Below are positions 28,012-37,972 of a stretch of DNA of 64,000 bases, one piece after another. Positions within the stretch are counted from its first letter, which is position 1, and each line of letters opens with the position of its first letter. The DNA is from Gleimia coleocanis DSM 15436. Lineage in GTDB: Bacteria > Actinomycetota > Actinomycetes > Actinomycetales > Actinomycetaceae. Both the position numbers and the translations under genes were made by a program. The notes below the pieces were generated by a model. It did no database searches and was not told where the DNA came from. It saw only the letters and a list, made by a program, of their open reading frames with translations. The stretch is from NCBI RefSeq assembly GCF_000159015.1, contig NZ_DS999543.1, forward strand, positions 434,001-498,000, written 5' to 3'.

Positions 28012-29256
28012 TCAGACGTTACGGTGAACGGTAACGCCCTTTGGAACAACCGTGATTCCGGATTCTGTCACGGTGAAACCGCGAGCGCGATCTAAATCGT
28101 GGTCGATACCGACGGTGGCGCCTTCTTCAACGATTACGTTCTTATCGAGGATTGCGCGCTTTACCACTGCAGAGCGACCGATACGACAGTTATCCATAAT
28201 TACTGAGCCTTCGACACGGGACCAGGAGTGGACGTGTACGAATGGGGAAATTACGGAGCTAGATACCTGACCGCCAGAGATGATGACACCTGGGGATACC
28301 AGGGAGTCGGTGGCGTGGCCCATACGGGTACCGGGGTCACCGTAAACGAACTTTGCTGGTGGCAGGTAGCCTGGGATAGCTGTCAGGGTTGGCCAGTCTT
28401 GGTTGTAAAGGTTAAAGACTGGGTGAATGGAAATGAGGTCCATGTTTGCTTCATAGAATGCGTCCAGGGTACCTACGTCACGCCAGTAATCGCGGTCGCG
28501 CTCAGTAGAACCAGGTACCTGGTTGTCAATGAAGTCATAGACACCGCAACCACCGTTTTCTACGAACCATGGGACGATATCGCCACCCATATCATGGCGG
28601 GAGTCTGCACGCTGGGCGTCTAGTTCCAAAGCTTCAAGCAGAGCGTCAGTAGTGAAAACGTAGTTGCCCATGGAAGCCAGGAAAGAACCGGGGTCGTCTG
28701 GTAGACCTTCGGTATGGTCTGGTTTTTCTTGGAATTCTTTAATCTGTCCGTCCTCGGCTTTAATTACGCCAAAGGATGACGACAGGTAAAGCGGCTGGCG
28801 AATACCGGCTACCGTACATGGCAGACCGGATTCAATGTGGTGTTCTACCATCTGAGAGAAGTCCATGCGGTAGATGTTATCCGCGCCAATAATCAGAATG
28901 TAGTCGGGGCGTTCATCATCAACGATATTCAACGACTGGTAGATGGCATCGGCAGAACCTAGGTACCAGTGTGGACCGCGACGCTGCTGGGCTGGTACAG
29001 GAGCTACGTAGTTTCCCAGCATTGTGGACATGCGCCAGGCTTTGGTGATGTGGCGGTCCAGGGAGTGGGACATGTATTGGGTGAGTACCACGACCTTGAG
29101 GTACCCGGAGTTCACGATATTCGACAGGGCGAAATCGATTAGGCGGAAGTGTCCACCGAAAGGAACGGCCGGCTTCGCCCGGTCCTTGGTGAGTGGCATT
29201 AAGCGCTTGCCCTCGCCGCCTGCAAGAACAATGGCTAGTACTCTTGGTTGTCTCAT
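28012..29256 (-). CDS. glgC: Glucose-1-phosphate adenylyltransferase (ADP-glucose pyrophosphorylase)
   Basis: GlgC makes ADP-glucose from glucose-1-phosphate and ATP, the first committed step to glycogen. The 414-residue protein begins [20 protein letters not shown], with the nucleotide-binding GGEGKRL and AKPAVPFGG, and continues with [11 protein letters not shown] and EFQEKP. The C-terminal left-handed beta-helix has hexapeptide-like strands ([20 protein letters not shown]). An open frame extends upstream to 29478, but it overlaps the divergent glgA promoter region and lacks homology-like pattern, so 29256 is used. It is divergent from glgA across 108 bp. Confidence 0.95.
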   Translation of the reverse strand: MRQPRVLAIVLAGGEGKRLMPLTKDRAKPAVPFGGHFRLIDFALSNIVNSGYLKVVVLTQYMSHSLDRHITKAWRMSTMLGNYVAPVPAQQRRGPHWYLGSADAIYQSLNIVDDERPDYILIIGADNIYRMDFSQMVEHHIESGLPCTVAGIRQPLYLSSSFGVIKAEDGQIKEFQEKPDHTEGLPDDPGSFLASMGNYVFTTDALLEALELDAQRADSRHDMGGDIVPWFVENGGCGVYDFIDNQVPGSTERDRDYWRDVGTLDAFYEANMDLISIHPVFNLYNQDWPTLTAIPGYLPPAKFVYGDPGTRMGHATDSLVSPGVIISGGQVSSSVISPFVHVHSWSRVEGSVIMDNCRIGRSAVVKRAILDKNVIVEEGATVGIDHDLDRARGFTVTESGITVVPKGVTVHRNV

Positions 29257-29364
29257 AACATTAGAATATCGTGTTCGAAGTACCCGCGTACGAGGATTGA
29301 ACAAGGTAACTTTAGTTGTAGGTGGTTTACACACCCACAGTTTCACTAATAAAAAGGGGCAGTC

Positions 29365-30588
29365 ATGCGCGTTGATTTGTTGACCAGGGAATATCCTCCT
29401 TTCATTTACGGTGGAGCAGGTGTTCATGTTAATGAGTTGGCACGAGTGTTGCGTCCCCATATTGATGTTCGGGTTCATGCTTTCGATGGACCACGTTTAC
29501 CGGGAACTGAAGGTGCGGATGAGGGAGTTCAGGGGTACAGTGAACTCTCTGAGTTAGCTGCTGCGAATGCTGCGTTGCGCACTCTGGGGGTAGACCTGCA
29601 GATGGCTGAAGGTGTAGCTGGAGCAGACCTGGTTCACTCCCATACTTGGTACGCGAATTTTGCTGGTCATTTAGCGCATTTGCTATACGATATTCCGCAC
29701 GTAATCTCTGCGCATTCATTGGAACCTTTACGTCCTTGGAAAGCTGAGCAGCTCGGAGGGGGATACCGCCTGTCATCTTTCGCGGAGAAGACTGCTTATG
29801 AGGGAGCTGCCGGTATCATTGCTGTTTCAAATGGAATGCGTGATGATATTTTGCGTTGTTTCCCAGCGGTTGCCCCAGAGAAAGTTCACGTTGTTCATAA
29901 CGGTATTGATTTGTCTGACTGGGCGCGTCCAGAAACTGAGGAAGCTAAGGCTGCAGCTGCAGCGACGCTAGCGCGATTGGGGATTATTCCAGATATTCCG
30001 ACTGTTGTTTTTGTTGGTCGTATTACGCGCCAGAAGGGGCTGCCTCACTTACTTCGCGCTCTGCGCATGATTCAAAAGGATACGCAGATTATTTTGTGTG
30101 CGGGGGCTCCGGATACTCCTGAAATTATGGCTGAAGTTGAAGGTCTAGTAGCACAATTGCGCGCTGAGCGGCCATTGGTGCACTTCATTACTGAAATGCT
30201 GCCACGCCCAGAATTAGTTGCGGTTTTGGACGCGGCGACAGTGTTTGTCACCCCGTCTGTTTACGAGCCGCTGGGCATTGTAAACCTAGAGGCAATGGCC
30301 GTTAATCTACCAGTTGTTGGTACTGCTACAGGCGGTATCCCAGACGTTATCGTAGACGGAGAAACTGGATATCTGGTGCCAATCGAGCAGCTTAATGATG
30401 GCACTGGCACTCCACTTCACCCCGCTAAGTTTGAGGCTGATTTAGCAGAGCGTTTAACGGTTTTATTAACTAACCCGCAGTTGGCTGAACAGATGGGTAA
30501 GGCTGGTCGTAAGCGCGTTGAGGATCATTTTGCTTGGAGCGCTATCGCCCAGCGTACTCTAGAGGTGTACCGCCACGTTTTGCGTTAA
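29365..30588 (+). CDS. glgA: Glycogen synthase, actinobacterial GT4 type (GlgA/GlgM)
   Basis: This 407-residue GT4 glycosyltransferase starts [20 protein letters not shown], the donor-site signature of actinobacterial GlgA. Middle blocks are [20 protein letters not shown] and [12 protein letters not shown], and the C-terminal nucleotide-sugar site is [19 protein letters not shown]. The mycobacterial homologue was shown to make maltose-1-phosphate from ADP-glucose (renamed GlgM), so either glycogen elongation or maltose-1-phosphate synthesis is possible. AAAAGGGG precedes the ATG. The ABC ATPase gene follows after 9 bp. Confidence 0.92.
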   Translation: MRVDLLTREYPPFIYGGAGVHVNELARVLRPHIDVRVHAFDGPRLPGTEGADEGVQGYSELSELAAANAALRTLGVDLQMAEGVAGADLVHSHTWYANFAGHLAHLLYDIPHVISAHSLEPLRPWKAEQLGGGYRLSSFAEKTAYEGAAGIIAVSNGMRDDILRCFPAVAPEKVHVVHNGIDLSDWARPETEEAKAAAAATLARLGIIPDIPTVVFVGRITRQKGLPHLLRALRMIQKDTQIILCAGAPDTPEIMAEVEGLVAQLRAERPLVHFITEMLPRPELVAVLDAATVFVTPSVYEPLGIVNLEAMAVNLPVVGTATGGIPDVIVDGETGYLVPIEQLNDGTGTPLHPAKFEADLAERLTVLLTNPQLAEQMGKAGRKRVEDHFAWSAIAQRTLEVYRHVLR

Positions 30589-30597
30589 AATAAGCCT

Positions 30598-31392
30598 ATG
30601 AACAACGTTGTAAATTTCAGTAATGTAAGTGTTCGCCGAAATGGTAACTACATTCTGCACAGTGTCGATTGGGCGATTGAACCAGGTCAAAACTGGGTTG
30701 TATTAGGCGCTAATGGGGCTGGTAAAACTACTTTAGTAAACCTCCTAACCGGGCGCGTATTCCCTTGCTATGAGCCTGCTTCTCTATCAACTGCTAAAGT
30801 TTTGGACTATCAGTTAGGTCGGGTTGATGTTACTGACCTACGTACGGTTGTGGGCATGGCTTCATCGCATGAACATCATCTTTTTGATGTCCATGACACG
30901 GTGCTGAATACGGTAGTTTCAGCTCTTTATGGCAAAACGATTCGCGGTCGTGAAGAATACGATGCGATTGATTTACAACGTGCCACTGACTTGTTGAGCA
31001 TTTTAGCTATCGAACACCTGCGTGATCGGATTTTCTCTTCTCTTTCTCAGGGGGAAGCACAGCGGGTTTTGATTGCGCGTGCGTTGGTGACTGACCCGCA
31101 GATTTTGGTTCTTGATGAGCCTACGGCTGGTTTAGATATGGGAGCGCGTGAGCTTTTGCTAATGGCATTGGAAGAAATCGCTAATGATCGCCGAGCTCCT
31201 GCACTCGTTATGGTGACCCACCATGTGGAAGAGATTCCTCCGGGCTTCACCCATGCAGCGTTGATGAAAGATGGTAAAGTTCTGCACGCTGGCCCTATCG
31301 CTGGGGTGCTAACTAATGATAAGGTTTCCGAAACCTTTGGTTTACCTCTGCAGGTTGAATTGCGTAATGGGCGTTGGTCTGCACGCGCTTAA
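30598..31392 (+). CDS. ABC transporter ATP-binding protein (stand-alone)
   Basis: This 264-residue ABC ATPase has Walker A LGANGAGKTTLVNLL, signature SLSQGEAQRVLIARAL, Walker B ILVLDEPTAGLD and switch His in VMVTHHVEEI. It resembles the ModF/YlmA-type stand-alone ATPases found in actinobacteria. No permease gene adjoins it, so the transported substrate, if any, is unknown. It follows glgA by 9 bp and precedes the NfeD gene by 18 bp, suggesting an operon of glgA, ABC, NfeD and SPFH genes. Confidence 0.88.
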   Translation: MNNVVNFSNVSVRRNGNYILHSVDWAIEPGQNWVVLGANGAGKTTLVNLLTGRVFPCYEPASLSTAKVLDYQLGRVDVTDLRTVVGMASSHEHHLFDVHDTVLNTVVSALYGKTIRGREEYDAIDLQRATDLLSILAIEHLRDRIFSSLSQGEAQRVLIARALVTDPQILVLDEPTAGLDMGARELLLMALEEIANDRRAPALVMVTHHVEEIPPGFTHAALMKDGKVLHAGPIAGVLTNDKVSETFGLPLQVELRNGRWSARA

Positions 31393-31410
31393 GAAAGGAA
31401 AGTGATTAGT

Positions 31411-31842
31411 ATGGCCTATTTTTGGTGGTTTTTAATCGCTTTAGGCTTGGCTGTAGTTGAAGTTATTTCGGTTGATTTCTTCTTCTTGATGCTCGCGATT
31501 TCAGCGGGGGCAGCTGGTATTACCAGTTTGCTGGGATTTGACCTGACTGCGCAGATTATTGTTTTCGCAGTGGTAGCGATTGTGCTGCTTTTGACTTTGC
31601 GTCCTTGGGCACGTCGTGTTTTAGAACGTTCTGTTCCTAATACGCGTTTGAATTTCCATGCTTTACTGGGGCAGGAGGCGCTGGTTGAAGAAACCGTTAC
31701 GGGCGAGGGAGGTCGCGTACGCCTTGCCGGAGATACTTGGACGGCTCTAACTAAGGACGAGGTTGACCTGGAAGTTGGAGAAGTCGTTTACGTAAATGAA
31801 ATTGCGGGCGCTTCTGTTGTCGTTTCCCGCGTTAAGGCTTAA
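31411..31842 (+). CDS. NfeD family membrane protein
   Basis: This small membrane protein (about 143 residues) has two to three N-terminal transmembrane segments (WWFLIALGLAVVEVI, FFFLMLAISAGAAG, IIVFAVVAIVLLL) followed by a soluble OB-fold (GQEALVEETVTGEGGRVRLA to GEVVYVNEI), the NfeD-short plan. NfeD proteins pair with SPFH/stomatin proteins, and the SPFH gene follows directly. ATG 31411 is used; a GTG at 31402 is only 2 nt from AAAGGA and less likely. Confidence 0.88.
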   Translation: MAYFWWFLIALGLAVVEVISVDFFFLMLAISAGAAGITSLLGFDLTAQIIVFAVVAIVLLLTLRPWARRVLERSVPNTRLNFHALLGQEALVEETVTGEGGRVRLAGDTWTALTKDEVDLEVGEVVYVNEIAGASVVVSRVKA

Positions 31843-31887
31843 TGTTTGTACTAACGACATTATTTTAGTAAAGATAGGAGGCGTGTT

Positions 31888-32778
31888 ATGTTCGAACTTC
31901 CACTTATCGGCGGGGGTAGCCTAGTGCTACTGGTATTCCTGCTTTTGGTTGTCGTCGTTGTTATTCGCGCAATCCGCGTCGTTCCGCAGTCACGAGCCCT
32001 GGTAATTGAACGCTTGGGTAAGTTCCATTCGGAAATGTTCGCGGGCATTCACTTGCTGATTCCGTTCGTTGACCGCGTAGCTTCCCAGGTTGACTTACGT
32101 GAACAGGTTACTTCTTTCCCACCACAGCCAGTGATTACCGCTGATAACGTAGTCGTTTCCATCGACTCTGTTATCTATCATCAGGTAATGGACCCAAAGG
32201 CCGCTACCTACCAGATTGCTAACTACATTCAGGCAATCGAACAGCTGACTGTTTCCACTCTGCGTAACGTGATTGGTTCTATGGATCTGGAACAGACCCT
32301 GACCTCTCGTGACCAGATTAAAGACCAGCTGCGTGGCGTTCTGGATGAAGCTACTGGGCAGTGGGGTATCCGCGTGAATCGTGTGGAAATCAAGGCTATC
32401 GATCCACCACCATCGATTCAGCAGGCTATGGAGCAGCAGCTCCGTGCAGAACGCGATAAGCGTGCTGCAGTTCTGAATGCTGAAGGTATCCGCCAGTCTG
32501 AGATTCTGCGTGCAGAAGGTGAAAAGCAGTCTAAGATTTTGCGTGCAGAAGGTGAAGCTCAGGCTCGTATTCTGCAGGCAGAAGGTGAAGCTCAAGCTAT
32601 TGCCCAGGTCTTTGAAGCTATCCACCGAGGTGACGCTGATCCTAAACTGTTGGCATACAAGTACCTTGAAATGCTTCCAGAGCTTTCCAAGGGCGAAGGT
32701 TCAAAGGTTTGGGTAGTCCCAACCGAACTTACTGCAGCTTTGAAGTCCATCTCTGATGGTTTCAATCCACAGCAGTAA
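31888..32778 (+). CDS. SPFH/Band 7 stomatin-like membrane protein
   Basis: This 296-residue protein has an N-terminal membrane segment (VLLVFLLLVVVVVIRAI) and an SPFH domain (VVPQSRALVIERLGKFHSEM to VNRVEIKAIDPPPSIQQAM). A coiled-coil region then contains three near-perfect 11-residue repeats of the type ILRAEGEKQSK, encoded by 33-bp DNA repeats at about 32505-32600. Such proteins form oligomeric membrane scaffolds and often control an FtsH-like or NfeD partner. The NfeD gene precedes it by 45 bp. AGGAGG-like AGATAGGAGG lies 7 nt upstream of the ATG. Confidence 0.92.
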   Translation: MFELPLIGGGSLVLLVFLLLVVVVVIRAIRVVPQSRALVIERLGKFHSEMFAGIHLLIPFVDRVASQVDLREQVTSFPPQPVITADNVVVSIDSVIYHQVMDPKAATYQIANYIQAIEQLTVSTLRNVIGSMDLEQTLTSRDQIKDQLRGVLDEATGQWGIRVNRVEIKAIDPPPSIQQAMEQQLRAERDKRAAVLNAEGIRQSEILRAEGEKQSKILRAEGEAQARILQAEGEAQAIAQVFEAIHRGDADPKLLAYKYLEMLPELSKGEGSKVWVVPTELTAALKSISDGFNPQQ

Positions 32779-32787
32779 TTAACTTTC

Positions 32788-32822
32788 TAGGTCGGCTCCG
32801 AGACTTTCTCGGAGCCGACCTA
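32788..32822. terminator. 15-bp perfect hairpin after the SPFH gene
   Basis: TAGGTCGGCTCCGAG and its exact complement surround a 5-nt loop, between the SPFH gene and glnA. It has no T-run beyond a few bases but follows the genome's usual intergenic palindrome pattern. Confidence 0.7.
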
Positions 32823-32845
32823 AACATATTCTCTAAGGATTTTTA

Positions 32846-34183
32846 ATGGACGCGCTGAAAGAACACGTACTTAACCAGGTAGCTCAAAAAGGGATTCGTT
32901 TTATACGCCTTTGGTTTACTGATGTCTCTGGCACCCTCAAAGCAGTTGCCATTGATCCGGGCGAATTAGAATCCGCTTTTAATGAGGGAATTGGTTTCGA
33001 CGGTTCAGCAATCCAGGGTCTGACTCGCGTTTTTGAATCCGATATGTTGCTTTTCCCAGACCCTTCTACTTTTGCGATTCTGCCGGCGCGGTCTAAAGAC
33101 GATGAGCCGGTTGCCCGCCTTTTCTGTAACGTACATACTCCAGACGGTCAGCCAGCGCAGTCTGACCCACGTGGAGTACTTCTACGTACTTTAGAGAAAG
33201 CTAAGCAGCTTGGCTTTACAGTGATGGTGCATCCAGAAGTTGAGTTCTACCTGTTCAAAAATGCCCACGATTTAAATAAATTAGAGCCAGTAGATCAGGC
33301 TGGTTACTTTGACCATGTGGCCCGTGGTTCATCGAATGATTTCCGCCGCAAGGCTGTGCGTGCCTTAGAGGAAATGGGAATTAACGTTGAGTTTTCTCAT
33401 CATGAGGGCGGGCCAGGACAAAACGAAATCGATTTACGTGCCACTGATGCACTAACTTCCGCTGATAACATCATGACTTTACGTACCGTGGTGGAAGAAA
33501 TCGCTCTTTCTGAAAATCAAGTTGCCACGTTCATGCCAAAGCCGTTTAAAGACCATCCAGGTTCTGGCATGCATACGCATATTTCTTTATTTGAGGGTGA
33601 CAAAAACGCTTTCTATGATGCGGGAAACCAGTATGAGCTTTCTGTTACCGGACGTCGTTTCATGGCAGGGTTGCTGGCACACTCTCGAGAAATTTCTGCG
33701 ATTTTTGCCCAGCACGTCAACTCCTATAAACGTCTCTGGGGTGGCGGTGAAGCACCATCATTCATTTGCTGGGGTCGTAGTAACCGGTCTGCGCTGATTC
33801 GCGTACCATTACATAAGCCAGGTAAAGGTAAATCTACGCGTATTGAGTTTCGTGCGATTGACTCTGCTGCGAACCCATATCTAGCTTTAGCAGTGATTAT
33901 TGCCGCGGGTTTAGCTGGGATTGAAGGAAAATACGATCTGCCTGAGGAAGCCGAAGACGATATGTGGCGCCTATCGGACCTTGAACGCAAAGCCTTAGGG
34001 GTAGCGCAGCTACCACACTCACTTTCAGAAGCAGTAAGTGCACTCAGCGAGTCTGATTTAGTTGCGCAGACTCTTGGGGAAGAAACCTTTGACTTTGTGA
34101 TTCGGGAAAAACTCCAAGAATGGCATGAGTACCGTGAACAGGTCACTACCTGGGAATTAGAACGTTTCCTACGCGGTCGCTGA
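32846..34183 (+). CDS. Glutamine synthetase, type I (GlnA2-like)
   Basis: Glutamine synthetase makes glutamine from glutamate, ammonia and ATP. The 445-residue protein has IGFDGSAIQGLTRVFESDM, the metal-ligand region VHPEVEFYLF, HHEGGPGQNEIDLR, GSGMHTHISLF and NSYKRLWGGGEAPSF of class I enzymes. At the place of the adenylylation Tyr the sequence reads EGKYDLPEEAEDDMW, closer to actinobacterial GlnA2 than to the NLYDLP loop of the 470-residue adenylylated GlnA1; a Tyr is nevertheless present. glnE follows 20 bp downstream, so regulation by adenylylation is conceivable. The short length without the 25-residue insert supports the non-beta type. Confidence 0.92.
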   Translation: MDALKEHVLNQVAQKGIRFIRLWFTDVSGTLKAVAIDPGELESAFNEGIGFDGSAIQGLTRVFESDMLLFPDPSTFAILPARSKDDEPVARLFCNVHTPDGQPAQSDPRGVLLRTLEKAKQLGFTVMVHPEVEFYLFKNAHDLNKLEPVDQAGYFDHVARGSSNDFRRKAVRALEEMGINVEFSHHEGGPGQNEIDLRATDALTSADNIMTLRTVVEEIALSENQVATFMPKPFKDHPGSGMHTHISLFEGDKNAFYDAGNQYELSVTGRRFMAGLLAHSREISAIFAQHVNSYKRLWGGGEAPSFICWGRSNRSALIRVPLHKPGKGKSTRIEFRAIDSAANPYLALAVIIAAGLAGIEGKYDLPEEAEDDMWRLSDLERKALGVAQLPHSLSEAVSALSESDLVAQTLGEETFDFVIREKLQEWHEYREQVTTWELERFLRGR

Positions 34184-34203
34184 GTTAATAAGGATAGTAA
34201 CGA

Positions 34204-37167
34204 ATGTTAACTATCGGAAATGAAGTGCAACTGCGTATGCAACTGCGCGCTGCCGGAGCTAATGAGGCTAATACTGCCTTAAAGTTCTTAAACGATTTAG
34301 GAACCCTGAGAGTTTTACCCACAGAACTTACTGTATTTATTAACGAGCTGAGCGCCAGTGCCGTAGTTGAAAACGTTTTGCTTACTGCCCTGCGCATTGC
34401 AGAAACTGACCCTCAGGTAGTTAAAACCATATTTGCTGATAACTTACAGATGCGTGCGTTCATGCGTATCTGCGGTGCTTCAGATATGCTGGCTGATTAC
34501 CTGGTGCGTTATCCGCAGCTTTGTCAGAGTCTGCAACAGAAAAACTGGATGGATTTGTTGACAGCAGCGCAACAATCTAACCTAACAGCCATTTTCGCTA
34601 CATACGCGCAGAAGCTGGGATTGACCTTAGAAACCTCAGATGGGATTAGAGCTGGTTACTGGCAAGCTCTGCTACTGGTAGCAGCTGCAGATTTAGGGGC
34701 TTTTAGTAGTGAAGTAGTTGAACTTGCACAAACTTCGGTACTATTAAGCAAACTAGTCGATACAGTTTTGCAGTTAGGCTACCGCGACGCCCTCGAGAAA
34801 ATCGGGGGAGCCTCCCAAGTCGATTTTTCCGTGATCGCCATGGGGAAAACCGGTGCGCAGGAACTGAACTATATTTCCGACGTTGATTTAATCTACGTTT
34901 TTGAACCCCGCCCGCAGGTAAGTGAAACCCAGGGACTGCAGGTAGCGAGCCAAATCGCCGCGCATCTGGGGCTGCTTACTAGCGGACCGGGCACACAACC
35001 TCCGCTTTGGCCAATTGACTTAGGATTGCGCCCAGAAGGCAAGGATGGGGCTGTAGCTCGTACGCTGGAAAGCTACCGCACCTACTATCAAAAGTGGGCG
35101 CAAAACTGGGAGTTCCAAGCCCTGTTGAAAGCTCGCTACGCAGCAGGGGATGCGCAGCTGGGAACAGCGTTTTTGGAACTTGTCGAACCACTGGTATGGA
35201 ACGTCAGCTCTAACCCCGAGTTCGTTACCGAAGTGCGTCGCATGCGCCAAACTGTGGAAGCTAACATTCCTCGCAAAGATATGGAACGCCAGCTGAAACT
35301 CGGGCGTGGGGGACTGCGTGACATTGAGTTTAGCGTACAGTTACTGCAGTTAGTCCACGGACGGACAGATGAAAAACTGCGCTTGCGAGCTACCCTCCCA
35401 GCCATTGAGGCTCTTTCCGAGGGCGGATATATTGGCCGTGAAGCCGGGAAAGAACTGGCACAGTGCTACCGGTTTTTAAGGATTCTAGAACACCGCGCAC
35501 AGCTTCTGAAAATGCGTCGCACTCATTTAGTGCCGACCCAACCTGCAGTGCTCACGCGCCTGGCACGGGCAATGCGTAGTCATTACCCGGAACTTCTAAA
35601 CGCGCAAGATTTAGAATCCCATTGGCAGCGCATCAAACTGCGGGTACGTGAACTACACCAGGCGATTTTTTATCGGCCACTAGTCGAAGCGCTAGCACAG
35701 CTGGGTGATTCTTTAGAAACTATGAGTCAGGAGCAAGCTCACGCGCGACTACAAGCTTTTGGTTATCATGATCCACAAGGAACGCTGCGTCACGTGCAAA
35801 CACTTTCTAAAGGCGCCAGTCGTACCGCCATGATTCAACGCCAGATTTTGCCAGCGGTACTAGCTTGGTTAGCTGATGGTGCAGACCCTGATCAAGGGAT
35901 GCTTAACTTCCGCAAGCTTAGCGAAGAAATCGGTAGTTCCCACTGGTATTTAGGATTACTCCGGGACTCGAATGTGGCAGCTAAACGCCTCTGTCGGATT
36001 TTGCCTACTTCAACATACGCAACTCACGCGCTGATGAAGCTTCCAGAAGCGGTGAAATGGCTAGATGATGATGCTCAACTGAACCCGCTTGATCCGGTGG
36101 CGATTGCGGCTGAAGCGCAAGCTATATTAGAACGCTACGAGTATTCTGAAAAAGCTATTGAACGCTTACGAGCCTTACGTGACCGGGAATTAACCCGCGC
36201 GGCGATTGCTGATTTAGTTTTAGGTATTAACCAAGACCGTTGTGCACAGATGCTCACCTGGGCAACAGATGTTTGTATTGAAGCAGCTTTAGAAGTATCT
36301 AAGCGCAGTCTAGGGTTTGCACAGACGCAGGTCCTCGGTGTGGCTATGGGACGGTACGGGGGTGAGGAACTAACTTACGGTTCTGACGCTGACGTTATCT
36401 TCGTGCATCGTGGGGAACTGGCAGAAGCCGAAGCACTAATTAAGAAAACAGTTTCTCTGCTTAACTTGGGTAGTGAATATTCTGCATTAAACCTGGATAT
36501 GGATCTGCGTCCTGAGGGTAAAAACGGAGTACTTTCTCGCACAGTTTCTGGATACGTAGATTACTGGTCGAAGTGGGCGGCGTCCTGGGAGAAACATGCT
36601 TTGGTGCGAGCCCGAGTTCTTAACCAATTAAGGTTTACTTCCTGGGGTGCGGAGTTTTTAGAAGAAGCTGCGAAACTCCGTTGGGAAAGCGGTTTAAAAC
36701 CAGAAGATTTAAAACAAATCCGCCTACTAAAAGCACGCATGGAAACTGAACGCATTCCGCGTGGGGTTACACCGTCCCAACATTTAAAGCTAGGCCCAGG
36801 CGGATTAACAGACGTTGAATGGCTAGTACAAGTAAAACAGTTGGAACTTGCCCAACTACACCCGCAGTTGCAGACAACTAACACCTTACGGGCTCTGCAT
36901 ATGCTTACAGAACTGGGAGCATTGAGTGGGGCAGAGACGCGGATTTTAGAAGAAGCCTGGTTGCAAGCATCCCATTTACGCGCAGCGAATGTGCTGGCCA
37001 CGGATCGGACTCGTAATCGAGACGTAATCCCACGCCAGTTAAATACTGCCCGTATGGTGGCTCTCATCTTAGGGAATTCCCCAGATGAATGGCAGCAAAT
37101 GAATGAGCGGCTTTTGAGGCAAGCCCGGCTTGCTCGTAAAGTATTTGCAGAGAGATTTTACGCATAA
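34204..37167 (+). CDS. glnE: Bifunctional glutamine synthetase adenylyltransferase/deadenylylase
   Basis: GlnE adds AMP to, and removes it from, glutamine synthetase to tune activity to nitrogen supply. The 987-residue protein has two nucleotidyltransferase domains: the N-terminal adenylyl-removing domain has GKTGAQELNYISDVDLIYVF (around residue 218) and the C-terminal transferase domain has GRYGGEELTYGSDADVIFVH (around residue 718). Each is followed by the helical GlnE motif (RLKLGRGGLRDIE-like and LKLGPGGLTDVEW). It is adjacent to glnA, as in other actinobacteria. Confidence 0.95.
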   Translation: MLTIGNEVQLRMQLRAAGANEANTALKFLNDLGTLRVLPTELTVFINELSASAVVENVLLTALRIAETDPQVVKTIFADNLQMRAFMRICGASDMLADYLVRYPQLCQSLQQKNWMDLLTAAQQSNLTAIFATYAQKLGLTLETSDGIRAGYWQALLLVAAADLGAFSSEVVELAQTSVLLSKLVDTVLQLGYRDALEKIGGASQVDFSVIAMGKTGAQELNYISDVDLIYVFEPRPQVSETQGLQVASQIAAHLGLLTSGPGTQPPLWPIDLGLRPEGKDGAVARTLESYRTYYQKWAQNWEFQALLKARYAAGDAQLGTAFLELVEPLVWNVSSNPEFVTEVRRMRQTVEANIPRKDMERQLKLGRGGLRDIEFSVQLLQLVHGRTDEKLRLRATLPAIEALSEGGYIGREAGKELAQCYRFLRILEHRAQLLKMRRTHLVPTQPAVLTRLARAMRSHYPELLNAQDLESHWQRIKLRVRELHQAIFYRPLVEALAQLGDSLETMSQEQAHARLQAFGYHDPQGTLRHVQTLSKGASRTAMIQRQILPAVLAWLADGADPDQGMLNFRKLSEEIGSSHWYLGLLRDSNVAAKRLCRILPTSTYATHALMKLPEAVKWLDDDAQLNPLDPVAIAAEAQAILERYEYSEKAIERLRALRDRELTRAAIADLVLGINQDRCAQMLTWATDVCIEAALEVSKRSLGFAQTQVLGVAMGRYGGEELTYGSDADVIFVHRGELAEAEALIKKTVSLLNLGSEYSALNLDMDLRPEGKNGVLSRTVSGYVDYWSKWAASWEKHALVRARVLNQLRFTSWGAEFLEEAAKLRWESGLKPEDLKQIRLLKARMETERIPRGVTPSQHLKLGPGGLTDVEWLVQVKQLELAQLHPQLQTTNTLRALHMLTELGALSGAETRILEEAWLQASHLRAANVLATDRTRNRDVIPRQLNTARMVALILGNSPDEWQQMNERLLRQARLARKVFAERFYA

Positions 37168-37185
37168 ATGAAGTGAGTGAAAGAA

Positions 37186-37914
37186 ATGAAATTAGTATTA
37201 GTACGCCACGGTCAAACTACCTCTAACACCACCCGCGCTTTAGACACCGCAATGCCAGGTGCGCCACTAGATGAAACCGGGCACACGCAAGCACAACTCA
37301 TGGCCCAAAACTTTGAGGAACTGGTTGGCAGCGCTCCTGATGCTATCTTCGTTTCTCCATTAATCCGTGCCCGTCAAACCGCAGCAGCTTTGGAAGAAAA
37401 ATACGGATTGACTGCCACGGTACTGCCTGGCATTGCAGAAATTAGTGCTGGCGACATGGAAATGTCTGAAACTGACGAGCATATTTTCACTTACCTGGGA
37501 ACTATCCTCAACTGGATTCAAGGGGATTTAGCCCAGCAAATGCCGGGTGGTGAGACCGGGTACCAGGTGATGCAACGCTTCAGTCAAGCAATTGTAGCTG
37601 GTGTTGAAACCGCTTATGCGCAGGGGCAAGAAACCGTTGTTTTCGTAGCCCACGGCGCACTCTGCCGTTTCATTGCGCATACGCTTTCAAAGGATATAAC
37701 ACCAGAATTGGTAGCCACTTTCCCAATGCACAATGCTTCAACAACGACGTTTGTGTGCTCTGGTGAATGCCCTAATGATCTAGCGGAACTGCTTAATCAA
37801 AACTGGCAGGCACTCACCTGGTCCGATAAGCCATTAAATGAATACTCACTGGAAGAAATGAAAACAGATCCAGTGGTATCTAAACTTCGACCAGCTAAGG
37901 ATCCTCTCCGCTAA
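37186..37914 (+). CDS. Histidine phosphatase superfamily protein
   Basis: This phosphatase of about 242 residues has the RHG motif LVLVRHGQTTSNTTRALD at the N terminus, with the catalytic His, the conserved PLIRARQTA arginine block, and the second active-site His in VVFVAHGALCRFIAH. Substrate is unknown; the family ranges from phosphoglycerate mutases to small-molecule phosphatases. Both GTG 37177 and ATG 37186 are possible starts; ATG 37186 (MKLVLVRHG) fits the family. It lies about 18 bp after glnE and probably shares its transcript. Confidence 0.87.
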   Translation: MKLVLVRHGQTTSNTTRALDTAMPGAPLDETGHTQAQLMAQNFEELVGSAPDAIFVSPLIRARQTAAALEEKYGLTATVLPGIAEISAGDMEMSETDEHIFTYLGTILNWIQGDLAQQMPGGETGYQVMQRFSQAIVAGVETAYAQGQETVVFVAHGALCRFIAHTLSKDITPELVATFPMHNASTTTFVCSGECPNDLAELLNQNWQALTWSDKPLNEYSLEEMKTDPVVSKLRPAKDPLR

Positions 37915-37972
37915 GCAAACGAGTAAAGCGCTTCGATAGGACGCGGGAAGCCTTACTTTTTGAAGGAACAAG

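Noticed and set aside
31888-31905. GTTCGAAC-like sequence at the start of the SPFH gene
   Set aside because: It is coding sequence (MFEL) and lacks the N4 spacing of an SOS box.
32505-32600. 33-bp DNA repeats as a recent duplication
   Set aside because: Heptad/undecad repeats of this type are a normal part of SPFH protein coiled coils.
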